Source: Aradus depressus (taxonomy: Eukaryota > Arthropoda > Insecta > Hemiptera > Aradidae). From it: a stretch of 64,000 nt of DNA. Positions 30,740 to 43,603 of the stretch are shown here, piece by piece; the stretch's first letter is position 1; every line of letters begins with the position of its first letter. The translations under genes were made by a program, and so were the position numbers. Location of the stretch: NCBI GenBank assembly GCA_963662175.1, contig OY759218.1:11896001-11960000 (forward strand). Direction: 5' to 3'. The notes beneath the pieces were generated by a model that had not been told where the DNA came from, made no database searches, and saw only the letters and a list, made by a program, of their open reading frames with translations.

Positions 30740-31454
30740 GGACTATATAATAGTTATCGATATTAAAGTGATGTTCTCGGGGATGGTTGGCTTGGGAAAA
30801 GGCGTGCCCCGAAACTGTAGTGATGCGAAGTGAAGGCAATGCCTCGTTAGTGGTCGAGACAAATTGGAATCAAAGGGTAGGATGGGAGAGGACTGGACGT
30901 GACTGATTGGGGCGGTGTGGGGCCCCGAGCCCCATGCTGCCTGGGGGGCCAAAACATGCCCTAGGGGGGCCAAAACACGCCCCGGGGGCCGTCCGCCCGC
31001 TCCCCCAGCTTACATCATATTCTACATCATCTATCGTTGGAACGTAACAGCAGCCATCATTAGTTTAGATTAATAAGATAATTGAATGTTATGGCGCCAC
31101 AGGATCTGGACACGACTTAACTGGAGTTTGGAGTAGTGCCGGGAGTATTCATAGATTTGCTATATGGGAGACTAGATCTTTCATGGGTTGAGGAAGAAGC
31201 ATTGAATGCTTAGGTCCCTAGGTGCGTGCATATTAGGAGGCCCTAATTTTTCAACTTTCTAAAAGTTTAACTCCCAACCCCCTATCTTGTTCCAATCAAC
31301 AAAAAAACGTACTGTGAAACATTTTAGCTCAATCGGACAACTGCGAGACGAGTGAAGTTTGGAAATAATCGCCTGGAAAGTCATTTTTTGAGTTAAACTT
31401 TTTTTCTTCTTGAGAGGTCGTCACTCAAGTTCAGAAAAGACTTTAATATCTCTC
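30740..31454. other. No recognised gene
   Basis: Includes a GC-rich patch at 30920-31010 with two imperfect GGGGGGCCAAAACA units. The last ~200 bp may be the decayed start of the following pseudogene. Confidence 0.45.
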
Positions 31455-33197
31455 GTGTTGACTACGTTTCCAATCAAATCGACGGAGCTAAACTACCTTC
31501 GAACCGGCAAGTTTTAAGCGCTTTTTTCTGCAACGTAAGAGTTGTAAATCTTACAACGAAGGAAAGTGCAGCATTGATGATTCAAGAAGTTTCAATTTTT
31601 TGGCAAAAAGCACGGATTCCTACTAGAACTGACCACTGCGTTGATAAGTTACTCAAACTCTATGATGAATGGAAAGGTTTACAGACAAAGACTAGAACTG
31701 CAGGCAAAGAAAACGATATCTTTTTGTGGAAATTATGGACGATCTCTTTGACATAGCTCATTTAGATGCTTTGGGACAGATGAAAAAGAAGAGGATAAGA
31801 ATTTCCTAATGCTTCAGCGCCAAAAAGGACGACAGGGTTCCATGGTCGGTGTAATTCAAAAACTAAAACACATGGAAGCGCACTGCAATGAATACCTACT
31901 GCCAGGAAAAAAAAGGACTTAAGGAGAAGCGGAACAACATTTTGCTACTCATCACAAATTGATGATTCAGCATCAAGCAGCCACATCAGTGATGGTGGTG
32001 ACGACAGTGAAAATTCCTCTGTCATCGTTCAGCAAATCACCAACATCAAAAACCCAGCAACTCGAGGTACATTGCAGTTTTTTACTCCCCGTCTCTGAAG
32101 TTTTTGATAGGTGCAAAATCTCTGATAGAAGTGGGGCTTACATATTAATGGCTGCTGCAGAAGCTTTCGGGCGTGATACGGAAAACCTGGTAATAAATCG
32201 CATTTCGTTTCAACGCCTTAAAAAAACATTTAGAGAAGCGAGAAAAAGCGAGAAATTCAGCACAAATTTAACCTTAACGACTGTGTTGCACTGGAATGGA
32301 AAGCTGCTCCCAGCACTCACAGTTGTTAGACTGGCAATAATAGTAACTTATCAAGGCAAGGAGCAATTGTTGGAAGTCCCTGAAATTCCAAAATCGTCAG
32401 GAGAAGAGCAAGCGCCATGGCTGTTTATCAAGCAGTGGAGAAGTGGGGGTATAATCGACCAAATTCAGACAATTTGCTGCGATATGACTCCCTTGCCGTC
32501 ATCACATGATTGAGTTAGTTTTGAGAGGTTGTTCCGACTCACTGATGGGGCAAATTCTGGTCCAGACATGGCGCTTTTCAAAAGGTTTAGAAAAACCTGG
32601 ACGAAACTCGACAAGAACGTTTACGTAAGTGATAGCATTGCAGTGCCTGATGATGTCTGCTCTACCATTCTTGGATTTATTGAACACCACTTTTCTACAC
32701 AGAAATAAAATTGAGATGAATACCGAGAACTGTTGGATTTACCGATGATCTTTCTTGGCGGGATCCCGAAGAACGGGATATAGTTTCGTATACCAGGAGC
32801 TATAGGTGGATGACAAAGGCAATTTATGCATTCAAGATAATATACCTGATTCAAGATCAGTTTCATAGGGAGAAGAACTCTTTAAGAAAAATATGTATTT
32901 TTCTTGCTCGAGTGTACGTTCGAACACGGTTTCGGAGCGGTTAAGGCAAATATGGCTCAAGTTATGCTCGAAGCAGAAAAAGGTGAAGAAGAGGAAGAAG
33001 AAAAAAATGAACTGAAGAAGTACATTCTGCGCCAGAAAGAATTTTCTTCCTTTACAAACATCGAGTTTTCATCTTTTCTAACTTCTGGTACAAAATCATT
33101 CTATCAGCACCGATTTCCTTTACAAAGACCCTTCAACATGGACGGATATCCTGGTTACAAAAGTGGAATTGAAAAACTTGCGAAGACAGTTTTGTGA
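31455..33197 (+). pseudogene. Transposase-like pseudogene of an unnamed insect/cnidarian family
   Basis: Plus-strand pieces in changing frames form one decayed protein of about 560 residues. In order: LPSNRQVLSAFFCNVRVVN (about 31490), WQKARIPTRTDHCVDKLLKL (31611), FDRCKISDRSGAYILMAAAE (32104), VLHWNGKLLP (32286), GKEQLLEVPEI (32355), CCDMTPLP (32477), SGPDMALFKRF (32559), IFLGGIPKNG (32751), DGYPGYKSGIEKLAKTVL (33142). I recall relatives as a large uncharacterised family in insects and cnidarians, with Asp in HWDGK and (F)DTT-type motifs like a DDE catalytic core. The first reads HWNGK here. At least four frameshifts or stops. Whether the family is a transposase is my inference. Confidence 0.6.
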
Positions 33198-33620
33198 CCC
33201 TTTAGACCTGACCACTAAAACTAAGGTTACCAGTGGATTTTGCCTAAAGAAGTGACCTGAACCATTTTTCGTTTCCATTTGATTACCTCTTTAGATCTGA
33301 CCTCTAAAACTACGGTGATCAGTGGATTTTGCCTGAACAAGTGACTAGCACCATTTTTCCCTAACGTCTCTGGCTCTGGGATGGAGCTAATATAACAAGA
33401 TCAAAATGTGTTTTTCCAGTCCTTTTCTCCTCGCCTCTGATTTAAGATAAATATATTTTATCCAATAATCGAGTGAATGGAATTGAGCAGTGGAAGGGGT
33501 TGTCTCTTGCGCTCTTTTTTTCATTTCCATTTGATTAACCCTTCTAGACTTCAGGGTGGGGATTCTCGACCAACAAAAATGATCAGTGGAATTCGTCCGG
33601 AGAAGTGATCAACTTTTTTT
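33190..33620 (+). repeat. Short tandem units downstream of the pseudogene
   Basis: AGACCTGACC or AGATCTGACC then ATCAGTGGATTTTGCCT-like words recur near 33205, 33293 and (diverged) 33545, each with AAGTGAC after. Probably the 3' non-coding end of the same element. Confidence 0.55.
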
Positions 33621-34049
33621 ATTTCTATAAAATTTCTGGATGACAAGAGGCGGAGCGAACATAAAAAGGCCTCGTAGGATAGAAGAGAAGATGGGTGGCG
33701 CCAGCGACTCGACTCCCCTCCTCTCTCATTTGAAATAAATTCGTAGAACCGGTCCAAGAACATCCAACACACCAATCTTCACTTTTTGTCAACTTCCTCA
33801 TCCAAATTCTTTCAGACATTTTTTTGTTTAGACCTGTAATGGCTTGTAGACTTCATTATGATAGACTCAATGCTTTGCCCACAAACAATCTGGATTCACC
33901 ATTTTTTTTTTCTGTCCTTTCCAAGAAAGCAGGAGGCTAATAGATAAAATACATTTATATATATTAGAAGCTCCGCCCTCCCTTCGCTCGCCAAAGCCGC
34001 CTGGCTCCACGCCGGTGCCTTCCACTCCTCTACCATTTTTACATCCCCA
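33621..34049. other. No recognised gene
   Basis: Two overlapping minus frames (33551-33819) lack family resemblance. Nothing else. Confidence 0.45.
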
Positions 34050-34800
34050 GTATTAAAAAGTATAGGAGAAGTTATGTAATCAGAAATTTGATGTTGAATT
34101 TGTTGTTTTCCTTGAATACAGAAAAAAAATCTACTGTTTGCGCTAATATTGCAGTTATTAGGGTTTTGAAATGAGCACCCTTCCCTTCAGCCAATTTGCC
34201 AAGTTATGTACCTCATTGGGTTTTGACTTTAAATATGAAATTTCATGTCGATACATTTATTACATCGGTAGTTATTATAGTTTTTGAGTTAAGCTTCTCT
34301 CCTAATCACTACCTCCACTTTGGTCGATTTGGTTGAAAATCGATAGGTGTCCTTATGGGGTTTTCATCACACTCATAAAATTTCGTGTTGAAACATACAT
34401 TCTATCGGAAGTTATCGTGTTCACAGACAAACAAACACAGACTATAGACAGACTTTTTTTTAACTTCCCAGCATATAAGGAAGTTATTGTAATGGGTCCG
34501 AAAATCGAAATCAAAAAAATGTTCGTCTGTCTAAGTGTTTGTGTGTACACGATAACTCCCGATGGAATGAATGTTTCAACACGAAATTTTATGAGTGTGA
34601 TGAAAACCCCATAAGGACAACACCTATTGATTTTCATCTAATTCAGCCAAAGGAAAGTGTGGAGTCAACTGCCGTTGTAATGAATGAATTCACACAAAAT
34701 TGCATATGTATTCAAAGCCCTAGAAGGACAACACCTATTAATTTTCAGCATAATCAGCCAAAGGGGAGGGGGAGAGAATGGGTGCTTGACTCAAATGCTC
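34050..34800. repeat. Rep-A copies in head-to-head inversion
   Basis: About 34100-34460 is reverse Rep-A and 34465-34800 is forward Rep-A. Arms around 34330-34440 and 34510-34620 are inverted copies. The two near-identical antiparallel frames over this interval are an effect of the palindrome. Confidence 0.8.
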
Positions 34801-34829
34801 TAATAACTTTTCAAACAAACCTGCCGCCC

Positions 34830-35130
34830 ATCATCAGTATTTTTGTGTACCGTTCTCTTCACATTATTGTGTTCATGAATGAAAATTATTTGATATTTTT
34901 TTGTATTTTGTGTCCGTTCATTCATATTTACTAAATTTATACACAAATAAATATAATAAAAATAACTATGATGCACCGATATACATGACATTAATATATT
35001 AAATAATTTCAATTCAAGAACACAATGTGAAGACCATCGATTCACAACGTTACTGATGATGGGCTGAGCAGACCCGAAACGTCAATATGGATGAATAATA
35101 TTGCAACCAGTTTATGATAAATTAATGGAG
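34830..35130 (+). mobile_element. Penelope-type terminal sequence with hammerhead-like core
   Basis: At 35052-35080: CTGATGA, T, GGGCTGAGCAGACCC, GAAACG. ACGTT before and AACGT after can also pair. AT-rich flank with repeated TGAATGAA words. No coding sequence. Confidence 0.5.
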
Positions 35131-35259
35131 CATAAACAAAGCCTAAATAGAAAAACAATTCCAAAAAGCATGGGTCCGAAAATGCTTCTTTGAAGAGTTA
35201 ACTTCAGGGAAAAAAAACTTTTTTTGGGATTTACATATGTTATAAAGAAGCATTTGTTT

Positions 35260-35795
35260 ATGGGAACTTTTACTTCACCAGGTATCGAAGTATAGGGGAA
35301 GTTATGTAATCGATCAGAAATTCAGAGTTGAGTTTTCACCTGGATTTCATGTTTTCCAACAATTTGATCTTAAAAATTAAAAAAAAAAGTCTGTGTGTGT
35401 CTGTCAACATGATAACGATAGAATGCATGTGTAGTGTCTGTCAACATGATAACGATAGAATGCATGTTTAGACACAAACTTGCATAATATCGACAGTTAT
35501 AATTTTCGATGCCTTAAGGAAGGGGGATCAGAGGAGGGTTCAACTAAAAAAACCCAATAACTACCGTTGAAATGAATGCATTAACACAGAGGGGAAATCG
35601 ACTCAAAAACCCCAATAACTGCCGATGTAATGAATTTATTGACACAAAATTTAGTTTGAGGATTTAGGAGCTCCTATGTAAGTCAACTATTGATTATTAG
35701 CCCAAACGGTCTACTGGTTTTGGAGGGGGGGGGGGGGGGGGGGGGGCGAAAAGTTAATTGGTTTCTTCGTTCTGGTATTTTTCTTATATTATTAC
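35260..35795 (+). repeat. Rep-A copy
   Basis: Starts TTTACTTCACCAGGTATCGA and ends GCGAAAAGTTAATTGG after a 22-nt G run (35725-35746). Includes a short duplication of GTCTGTCAACATGATAACGA near 35398 and 35437. Confidence 0.85.
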
Positions 35796-35803
35796 CAGGG
35801 TGT

Positions 35804-35881
35804 ATTATTAATTTTTTTTTGGCACTCAATATGTGCATTATTATAAAATAATACCTATATTGAGTGCCAAAAAAATATTAA
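35804..35881. repeat. Hairpin, about 37-bp arms
   Basis: TTTTTTGGCACTCAATATG pairs with ATATTGAGTGCCAAAAAA around AATGCATTATTATAAAATAA-like loop bases. The arms are close to perfect. Confidence 0.85.
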
Positions 35882-36329
35882 CTAAAAAATATAAATTGTA
35901 ATTTTAAAAAATTCATTCATGAATTTATTTATTTATCAATTTATTGGGGCCCATTTATACGAAACTGGTCAACATATTTAAAATATTTTTTTCAATATCT
36001 TTTGTTTTAAAGGTTCCACTTTTTTTGCTTCCCTGTCCTGTCAACCATATCTGGTTCTGATGCGCTGTTATAGTCCTTATCTGTTCACTGATGTCTCCTT
36101 TGGCAGAGAGGAACGAAAAAAAGCCCCAAAAAACTTAGGTTGATTTCATTTTGTATTTGTAGGAAGCCAGTAGAGCCCTGTCTAGGTAGATTTTTCAAAA
36201 AAAAAAAACATTTTTTTCGGGGGGAAGTTTAGGAACACAGGTTAGACATCAAGGAAGACTGACCATCAACAAAGAGTCCGCTCTGGTGTTTCATCACATT
36301 TACAAGAAGGCTGTAGAAGTTTTTTTTTT
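35882..36329. other. No recognised gene
   Basis: Mixed sequence. No frame or repeat identified. Confidence 0.5.
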
Positions 36330-37090
36330 TTTTGTTTACTCTCCCAGCTATACGAAGTATTGGAGAAGTTATGTAATCGGTCAGAAATTCAATGTTGAGT
36401 TTTTCCATCCTCGGATTCTAAAAATTAAAAAAAAAAAAAAAAAACTACTCACTACTATGTACTTCCCCAGAACGAATTAATAAATTAAGTTGTCTCTCCC
36501 TCTAAAACCAACCGTTTGGACTAAAAATAAATAGTTGAGTTACAAAAAGGGTTCTGAAACCTCATACTAAATTTTGTATCGATACATTCATTAACTGCAT
36601 TATTAAGGTTTTTGAATCGAGTCCCCCTGAATATAAAGTTTCACATTGATACATTCATTACATCGGCAGTTATTGAGGTTTTTGAGTTGATCCCCTCCTT
36701 CTGTTTGGCATATTTCACTGAAAATTCATGGATGTCATCCTTATGGGGTTTAGAATTTACATATGAAATTATGTGGCGACTACAATGGCAGTAATTAGAG
36801 TTTTTGTGTTAAGCCTTCCCCTAATCTCCCCCATTCCTTTTGAATTTGGCTGAAATTGCTAGGTTATTGTTCTTATTGGATTCTGGATTCACATATAAAA
36901 TTTCGTGTTGATACTGTCATCCAATCGGGAGTTATCGTGTTCCCAGGAACACCGACAGACCGAATTTTCTTTTTTAATTTTTGGAATCAGGGGTATCCAG
37001 AATCCTCTAAGGATCGCATAGATCGATTTTCAGTCAAATCGGCCAAAGAGAAGGGGGGGGATCAGGAGAGAGGCTTAACGCGAAAAAATT
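36330..37090. repeat. Rep-A fragments in alternating orientation
   Basis: Forward 36335-36445 (CCCAGCTATACGAAGTATTG), reverse 36450-36970 (TACTTCCCCAGAACGAATTA to ACTTCATCC-type words), forward 36985-37090 (CCTCTAAGGATCG, AAATCGGCCAAAG). Confidence 0.8.
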
Positions 37091-37094
37091 GAAT

Positions 37095-38000
37095 AACCAA
37101 ATGAATGACTATATACTTTATTTACACATGCACTTACAAGACATTCGAGTATACAATACTGACAATGACCAGGGCCGTCTGTCAGGAGAGAGGGTCATAA
37201 AAAGCAGAAATAAATAATGAAAGTTCATACTAAATAGAGAAAATTCCTGTACAATTGTACCAATAAGACATATAAAAATTAAATAAAGAACGTAAAAAGA
37301 ATAATAATAATAATAATAAGACAGATAGATAGAAAATAGAAATAGCTATAACAATTGTAATAAACAGAAACAATAAACTATAGGTATTGTAATAAGAAAA
37401 ATAAAGAACAACATGGATGTAAATGTAAAGGGTTTTTTAAATGTATTGTTTAATAATTAAATTTTTCAACAAGAAATATTCTGTATATGTAGCATCCTGT
37501 ACGAATAGACAGAGTGAGTGCCAATCCTTGCCAGTGAGTATCTGGATGGTCTCCTCCAGAGAGAAGCTGGCCATGCTCAGGTACCTCAGCCTCCACTCTG
37601 CCAGGACAGGACAGACCCCAGGAAGTGGACCTTGTCCTCCACAGCCTCCAGGTTACATAGGGAACAGATCTGGCCCTCAGGGTCCGCACTCCCAGCCCTG
37701 AAGTTCAGCCCTAACATCTCCCCTCTCTCTCTGAACACAGTCTGCATTAGCAGCTTGTCACTACCCTCCCTAATGTAGTCTACGTCTCTGCTCAACCTGC
37801 TGTAGAGTATGATAGTTGGCCCTAGATGCTACCACTTGAAATACTTGCTCAAATAGTTTCCTCAGAGTACTATTTGGACACTTTAAACCTTCCAGGTCTC
37901 CAGGCGGTCCTTACTAAACGGGATATCATGCAAGTTGCACAGTTCCAGCCAAGAGGCGAACCAGGAGATTTCTCTTATGACTTCCTGCGCTAGGATATAT
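37095..38000 (-). mobile_element. Non-LTR retrotransposon, 3' end
   Basis: Minus-strand 5'-truncated copy. The coding tail is at 38000-37441, then a 340-bp 3' UTR with an ATT microsatellite (37300-37320) and a final AATAAAGTATATAGTCATTC at about 37110. Inserted in Rep-A. Confidence 0.75.
37441..38000 (-). pseudogene. LINE C-terminus with CCHC-like knuckle
   Basis: Successive minus frames read FEQVFQVVASRANYHTLQQV, LSRDVDYIREGSDKLLMQTV, RGEMLGLNFRAG, then CSLCNLEAVEDKVHFLG, and after a frameshift LRYLSMASFSLEETIQILTG, DWHSL. The C-x2-C-x8-H knuckle is the C-terminal zinc-binding region of many arthropod non-LTR polyproteins; the expected fourth ligand (Cys) reads Ser. The reverse transcriptase proper has been lost by truncation. 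Clade not assignable from this end alone. Confidence 0.72.
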
Positions 38001-38079
38001 GGTAGACGATATGAAGGGTAACCAATACTTTAATTATGTACATAAAATGCATTTTCAGAGTATAAAGAAATAGTAAGTT

Positions 38080-39555
38080 TCAAAAGTAAGTTTAAAAAAT
38101 CGAATAACTTCCGTTAAATTGAATGTATTTACACAAAATTTCGAATGTAAAATCAAAACAAGATTAGGACGATATCTACTAATTTTCGGCGTAAGGGATG
38201 TGGGATCAGAGGGTTAGTTCTACTTAAAAACCCCATTGATTGCCGATGTAATGAATGTATCAGCATGAGATTTCATATTTAAAGTCAAGACCCAATGAGG
38301 ACATAATCTGTCAAATTTCAGCGATATCGGCTGAAGGGAAGGGGGCTCAATTCAGAAACCTTAACTGCCGATGTAATGAATTGAACGACACAAAATTTAG
38401 TATGAGGATTTAGGAGCCCTTATGGCAATAGGCTATAGGAAGAATAGATGAGTGGCAAACATCTCTAATCAGCTATTGTGGATCTAAAATGTAATTCGGA
38501 AAAGTCGTCGATGAATCATCGGCAGTGTACTTCCCCAGCACGATTTAATCAATAAAGTTTCAGCTCTTTCTCCAACACCAATCAACAGTTTTCATCAATC
38601 ATTTGTGTTGAGCCAAATACCTTTAATATCCCCTCTTCGGCACTAATTAAGTCGGAACTTGCCAATTTCGCGAAATTCCCCGACCGCTTTTGGCCATTTC
38701 GCTATTTCCCAAAATGTTCAAACTGGATCTTGGCTATATTGCGAAATGAGTTTTCAACGGAATTTCATGTTTTCCGACCTCTAGATTCCAAATATGAAAA
38801 AAAAAAAAAAATGTCTTTCTGTCTGTGTGTCTATGAACACGATAACTCCCGATAGATTGAATGTATCAACACAAAATTTTGTATGTGAATCCAGAACCCT
38901 CTAACGTCGACACCTATAGTTTTTCAGACAAATCGACCAAAGGAAAGGGGGGTTTAGGGGAGAGGTTTAACGTAAAAGTGTTAATAACTACCAATAGAAT
39001 GCATGTATCGACACAATATTTTATATGTGTCACCAAAAACCCAAAAGGACAACACCTATCGAGTTTCAGCCAAATCAGCCAAAGGGGAGGGGGGGATTAG
39101 GGGAGAGGCTTGATTCAAAAACTCTAATCACTGCCGTTGTAAAGAATGTATCCACATGTAATCACATATTTAAAGTCGAAACCCAATGAATCATAAAGAC
39201 GACATATCAATTTTCAGCGGAATCTGAAGAAGTGGAGGGGGTCAGAAGAGGGCTCAACTCATTAATCCCAATAACTGCCGATGTAATGAATGTATCGACA
39301 TAAAATTTCATATTTAAAGTCAAGACCCAATGATGACATAACCTGTCGAATTTCAGCGATATCGGCCGAAGGGGAGGGGGCTTAATTCAAAACGTATAAC
39401 TGCCGATGTAAGGAATTTATCGACATAACATTTAGTATGAGGATTTAGGAGTCCATATATAAGTCAACTTTTGAATATTAGCGCATTCTGTCGACTGGTT
39501 TTGGAGAGGAAGAGAAAAGTTAATTGATTAATTCGTTCTGAGGAAGTTCTTCTTT
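38080..39555 (+). repeat. Rep-A, best-preserved modular copy
   Basis: Modules begin at about 38843, 38986, 39129, 39273 and 39398 (spacing 143, 143, 144, 125), each with ACTGCCGATGTAATGAATGT- or ACTCCCGATAGATTGAATGT-type starts and CACCTATCGA, AAATCAGCCAAAGGGGAGG-type ends. The block closes with TTTTGGAGAGGAAGAGAAAA and TTCTGAGGAAGT. A partial copy occupies 38080-38540. Confidence 0.88.
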
Positions 39556-40640
39556 CTTAAACTGCTTTAAGATACAATTCAATTTTGATGAATAGTGTAA
39601 TGAAGCGAGTTTTTGAATGGAAGGTTATACAGTTGCGCTTTACGATGGATTTTAAACTATAACCTTATGGTTCATTAAGAAAAAAAAAAATTGCGTACGT
39701 CTAAGAAAATGAGAGATGAAAGAGTTAGAGATAATGGTTACTAGCGATTAGTAACAAGTAAACAAGAAGTGGATGTTGGTTGCAGGGTGAATGATTGGCC
39801 GTCGGTAACAATGGGTCTGGACGTCTGGCGCCAGGGGACCAGAGCCTTCCCTCTCTCCCCCACAGCCTACACCATCCCCCCCTCAGTTTTGTATTTGTTT
39901 TATGTCTCACGTATGACATCAATTTAAAAGAGAAGAAGGACCACCGGGGCAATTAATACTGAGCAGAGGGCATGGGAAGCCAACCTCCCACCTGAATGGA
40001 AGAACAAGACTTCTCAACTGTCGCATCCCTATGGTAATGTCATCGCGAAAAGTAATAGACTTTCAGGGCTCTCGAGTCCATTGAGCTTTTATCGTAACAC
40101 TGGCGCAAGAAGGATCTACGTTTCATGTGTCGACTAACCCAAACGGCGAATCCTTGGTTCAGGGCAGAGCACATAGTACTGTCGAGAAACCGTCGTATAG
40201 GGTATGTTATCTAGACGAGAAAAGGAAAAAGCTTTCATTTAAGGGCGAAGGGATGTAAACCTTAAAGCCCTCCATAGAGTCTCGAACTGGCCTTTATTCA
40301 GGAGTCTGGAGACGCACAAAGTCAGTTCCTAGAGCCCCTCTATGTCCTATCATAATTTTCACATACCGTTGTATGAGTATGTAAATCTAGATGCAAAAAG
40401 GAACAGGCTTTCATTTAGGAGCCATTATTTATTTTTTATTAAGTGTTTCACAATATTTCTGCAAAAAATATGTTAAGTATCATTAAAAGTGTTTATGTTA
40501 GAGGAAACCCTTTACTCGGAAACGGAATTTTTTTCCCATTGTTAAATTAAAAAAAAACAAAATAACCACAATGAAAAAGCGGCGTTTCATAGCCAAAAAC
40601 ATTATTTGAAACAAGGTTTTCAATTCACTTTTTGATAATC
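39556..40640. other. No recognised gene; two weak direct repeats
   Basis: CCGTCGTATAGGGTATGT (40188) and CCGTTGTATGAGTATGT (40368) each precede AAAAAGG or GGAAAAAG and CTTTCATTTA words. About 40440-40490 (GTGTTTCACAATATTTCTGC) matches 47720-47760 and marks a Penelope-type fragment. Otherwise unassigned. Confidence 0.45.
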
Positions 40641-40876
40641 CTTCTTTAATGTCTGTTCAATCATTATTCTTTATTACTTATTTACTAATTTATTTTATTT
40701 CTCTTGGTGTATTCTTTTATATAGTTTTATTATTTATTTTTTTAATTTATTTATTTCTTATTATTTCATGTGAATTTATTTTTTATTTTACTGATTTATA
40801 TATTTTTTATTTATTCCTTTATATGCGTCTAATATATATAAACAAATATAAATAGAATCAAAAATAAGAATATTTT
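40641..40876. other. T-rich low-complexity stretch
   Basis: TTTATTTAT-rich sequence giving a hydrophobic 68-codon frame that is compositional. Confidence 0.6.
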
Positions 40877-41083
<207 letters not shown>

Positions 41084-42119
41084 TGATGTACACTACGGAA
41101 CATTTTAATGAATATTTTAATGAAAAGAGGTAATTTTTTTTTATTATAATCTAATATCATATATATATATTAGATATATATCAAGGTGTTGAGAAACAAA
41201 ACAAGAAAACATATAAAAAACAGCTGTGAAAATAGTGTTAAAATGTAATGGAGTCGTGAGCTAGCTCTTAAACGGTGCAATGTGTTTTGATATGTTTTTT
41301 TAAATAAAAATGAAGTTGAACAATTAGATGAAAGTTGACTGGGGTGGAATTAAAGTGAAGAGTTGACGGGGTCTGGTTTTTGTGGTAGAGGCGTCGAGAA
41401 GGTACAATTAATAATATATATTTTTCAATATGCCCAAATAAAAAAAGAAATAGTTTTTTTAAGTATTAATTTAATGTTTTTGTGCCATTGTAAATTTTTG
41501 TTTTGTTTGTTCAAATAAGTTTTTTTTTAATTTAAATATGTAAATATAGATAATAACCCAATTATTTGTCCTCTTCAAATTCTATTCTATTCATCTTCCC
41601 TGTTGGCCCAGCAGTAGTATCATTTAAAAAACCTTTGGATTAGAAATTAATATTATTTAAAATTATTTAAAAATTGGTATCTCTTTGTGAATCCAAGTGT
41701 AAAGTTTGTTTAATTGAATTTTTTTTCGTTGTATACGTGTACTTTCTTAAAAATTGCACGTCTTAAATTATTGATAATATTTTTTTAGGGCAATTTTCGG
41801 CAAACTACTGTAGAAATCAAAATTTAAATAAACAAAAGAGATCAAATTTCTACAGGAAATGTGGTAGCAAACAAGTTATTATCACAATATATTTATTTAT
41901 ATAAAGATTAAGTGTACAGAAAAGACAAAGAAAACAAAGTAACAATAACAAATTTGTTACGTAAGAGTGTCCTGAAATATCGTCGAGAATCATTTGTATT
42001 TTTTTGGGAGAGGTAATCTATCAATATTCTATAACTGTAATTACATTTTTTTAAATATTTTTATTATCAAAACCATATTTTTAAGTTATATGTACTATTT
42101 ATTATACTGTTATTTGTTA

Positions 42120-42121
<2 letters not shown>
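41084..42121. other. AT-rich, no recognised gene
   Basis: No frame or repeat family. CTACTGTAGAAATCAAAATT and GATCAAATTTCTACAGGAAA near 41805-41860 form a weak inverted pair. Confidence 0.5.

Positions 42122-42186
<65 letters not shown>
42122..42186. repeat. (TA)n microsatellite
   Basis: About 32 uninterrupted TA units. Confidence 0.95.
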
Positions 42187-42188
<2 letters not shown>

Positions 42189-42720
42189 TATATTTCGCTC
42201 TTTGCGACCTGAGGATTAATCTTGTGAAATATAATTATCAAATATTTATAATTAAAATATAAATAGTAGGTTGCTATCTACTAGGAATTTGATGTTTATG
42301 TATCTTCCATTATTTATGTAAATATTATTTTTTATTTCATACCTATTTGTTGGTTGTATTCTAAATTTTAATATCGGTTGATGTATATAATTTATAAGCT
42401 ATTTTAATGCACACAATTTTATGACATATCCATTTACGATTTTATGATTTAACGAAAATAAATATTACTATTTTAAGAGATGTCCGCCATATTACAGGTG
42501 TTGGTTAAGGGTTGTTCCACTTCTTGAAGCTAATCACCAGAGCACCTACTAAATACGGTCGGGGAATCCCACTTATCCGAATAGGGAAAAGAAAAGATTG
42601 GACGTTTTGGATTAGAGAGGGGGGCGTCGCCCCCTTGAGCCCCACCCTACTGTGTGTCATGTGATATGAAGACGGTAGAAGCTAGAACCATATGACAAAA
42701 GAACAATTTGGGTGATGTTA
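42187..42720. other. AT-rich stretch with Penelope-type trace
   Basis: TATTTCGCTCTTTGCGACC and TGAGGATTAATC (42192-42220) match the end shared by 53040-53075. Nothing else. Confidence 0.4.
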
Positions 42721-42803
42721 AATGAACTATGAAGGACTGGGAGCGACACTGGCTGCCCCCACCCCACCCTCACGTCAGACCAATCCTTGGCTACTCATCT
42801 TGT

Positions 42804-43431
42804 CCCATCAGTTGCATCTCGTCCTAGCTCTCTTCAGTCCCATTTTGTCCCAGAGCCTTACACCAAAACCTCCCAGTCTCCGAACTTTCGATGATCTCTT
42901 GGATCCCTCCAACCCTCTTTAGTTTAATGCTGCGTCGCTTAATGGCGCGCAGAGGGAGCACAGGATCGAAGTGGGGGGGGGGGGGGGGGGGGGGGGGGGT
43001 TGAATAATTCTGGCTGAGGGGCTCCGGGGTTAGTCAGACGGCGTTCTTCTTTCTCCGCCAGTAGGTCACAAACCGACTGAACATGGGTAGGTAGCCGGTC
43101 TCCGTCACCAATATGGTCCCATCAGTTGCATCTCGTCCTAGCTCTCTTCAGTCCCATTTTGTCCCAGAGCCTTACACCAAAACCTCCCAGTCTCCGAACT
43201 TTCGATGATCTCTTGGATCCCTCCAACCCTCTTTAGTTTAATGCTGCGTCGCTTAATGGCGCGCAGAGGGAGCACAGGATCGAAGTGGGGGGGGGGGGGG
43301 GGGGGGGGGGGGGTTGAATAATTCTGGCTGAGGGGCTCCGGGGTTAGTCAGACGGCGTTCTTCTTTCTCCGCCAGTAGGTCACAAACCGACTGAACATGG
43401 GTAGGTAGCCGGTCTCCGTCACCAATATGGT
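42804..43431 (+). repeat. 314-bp direct tandem duplication
   Basis: CCCATCAGTTGCATCTCGTC starts at 42804 and 43118. The two copies are virtually identical and each contains a 27-nt G run (42973-42999, 43287-43313). Ends with GGTAGGTAGCCGGTCTCCGT. Confidence 0.95.
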
Positions 43432-43600
43432 GCCTGCCGCTACCTAGCACCATGCCGGTCTTTCCTTGCACAACTAACTTAGGTAGCTAGGTAGTGGCAG
43501 GCACCTAAGTTAGTTGTGCAAGGAAAGACCGGCACCGTGCTAGGTAGCGGTAGGCACCATTGGTGACGGAGACCGGCTACCCATGTTCAGTTGGTTTGTG
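43381..43600. repeat. Inverted repeat, about 100-bp arms
   Basis: CACAAACCGACTGAACATGG at 43381 pairs with CCATGTTCAGTTGGTTTGTG ending at 43600. Within the arms CTTTCCTTGCACAACTAACT pairs its inverse. The left arm overlaps the end of the 314-bp duplication. Confidence 0.9.
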
Positions 43601-43603
43601 CCT

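Noticed and set aside
34333..34637. Two similar antiparallel frames as a gene pair
   Set aside because: They reflect a head-to-head palindrome of Rep-A.
40649..40855. Hydrophobic frame that could suggest a membrane protein
   Set aside because: It follows from T-rich low-complexity sequence.
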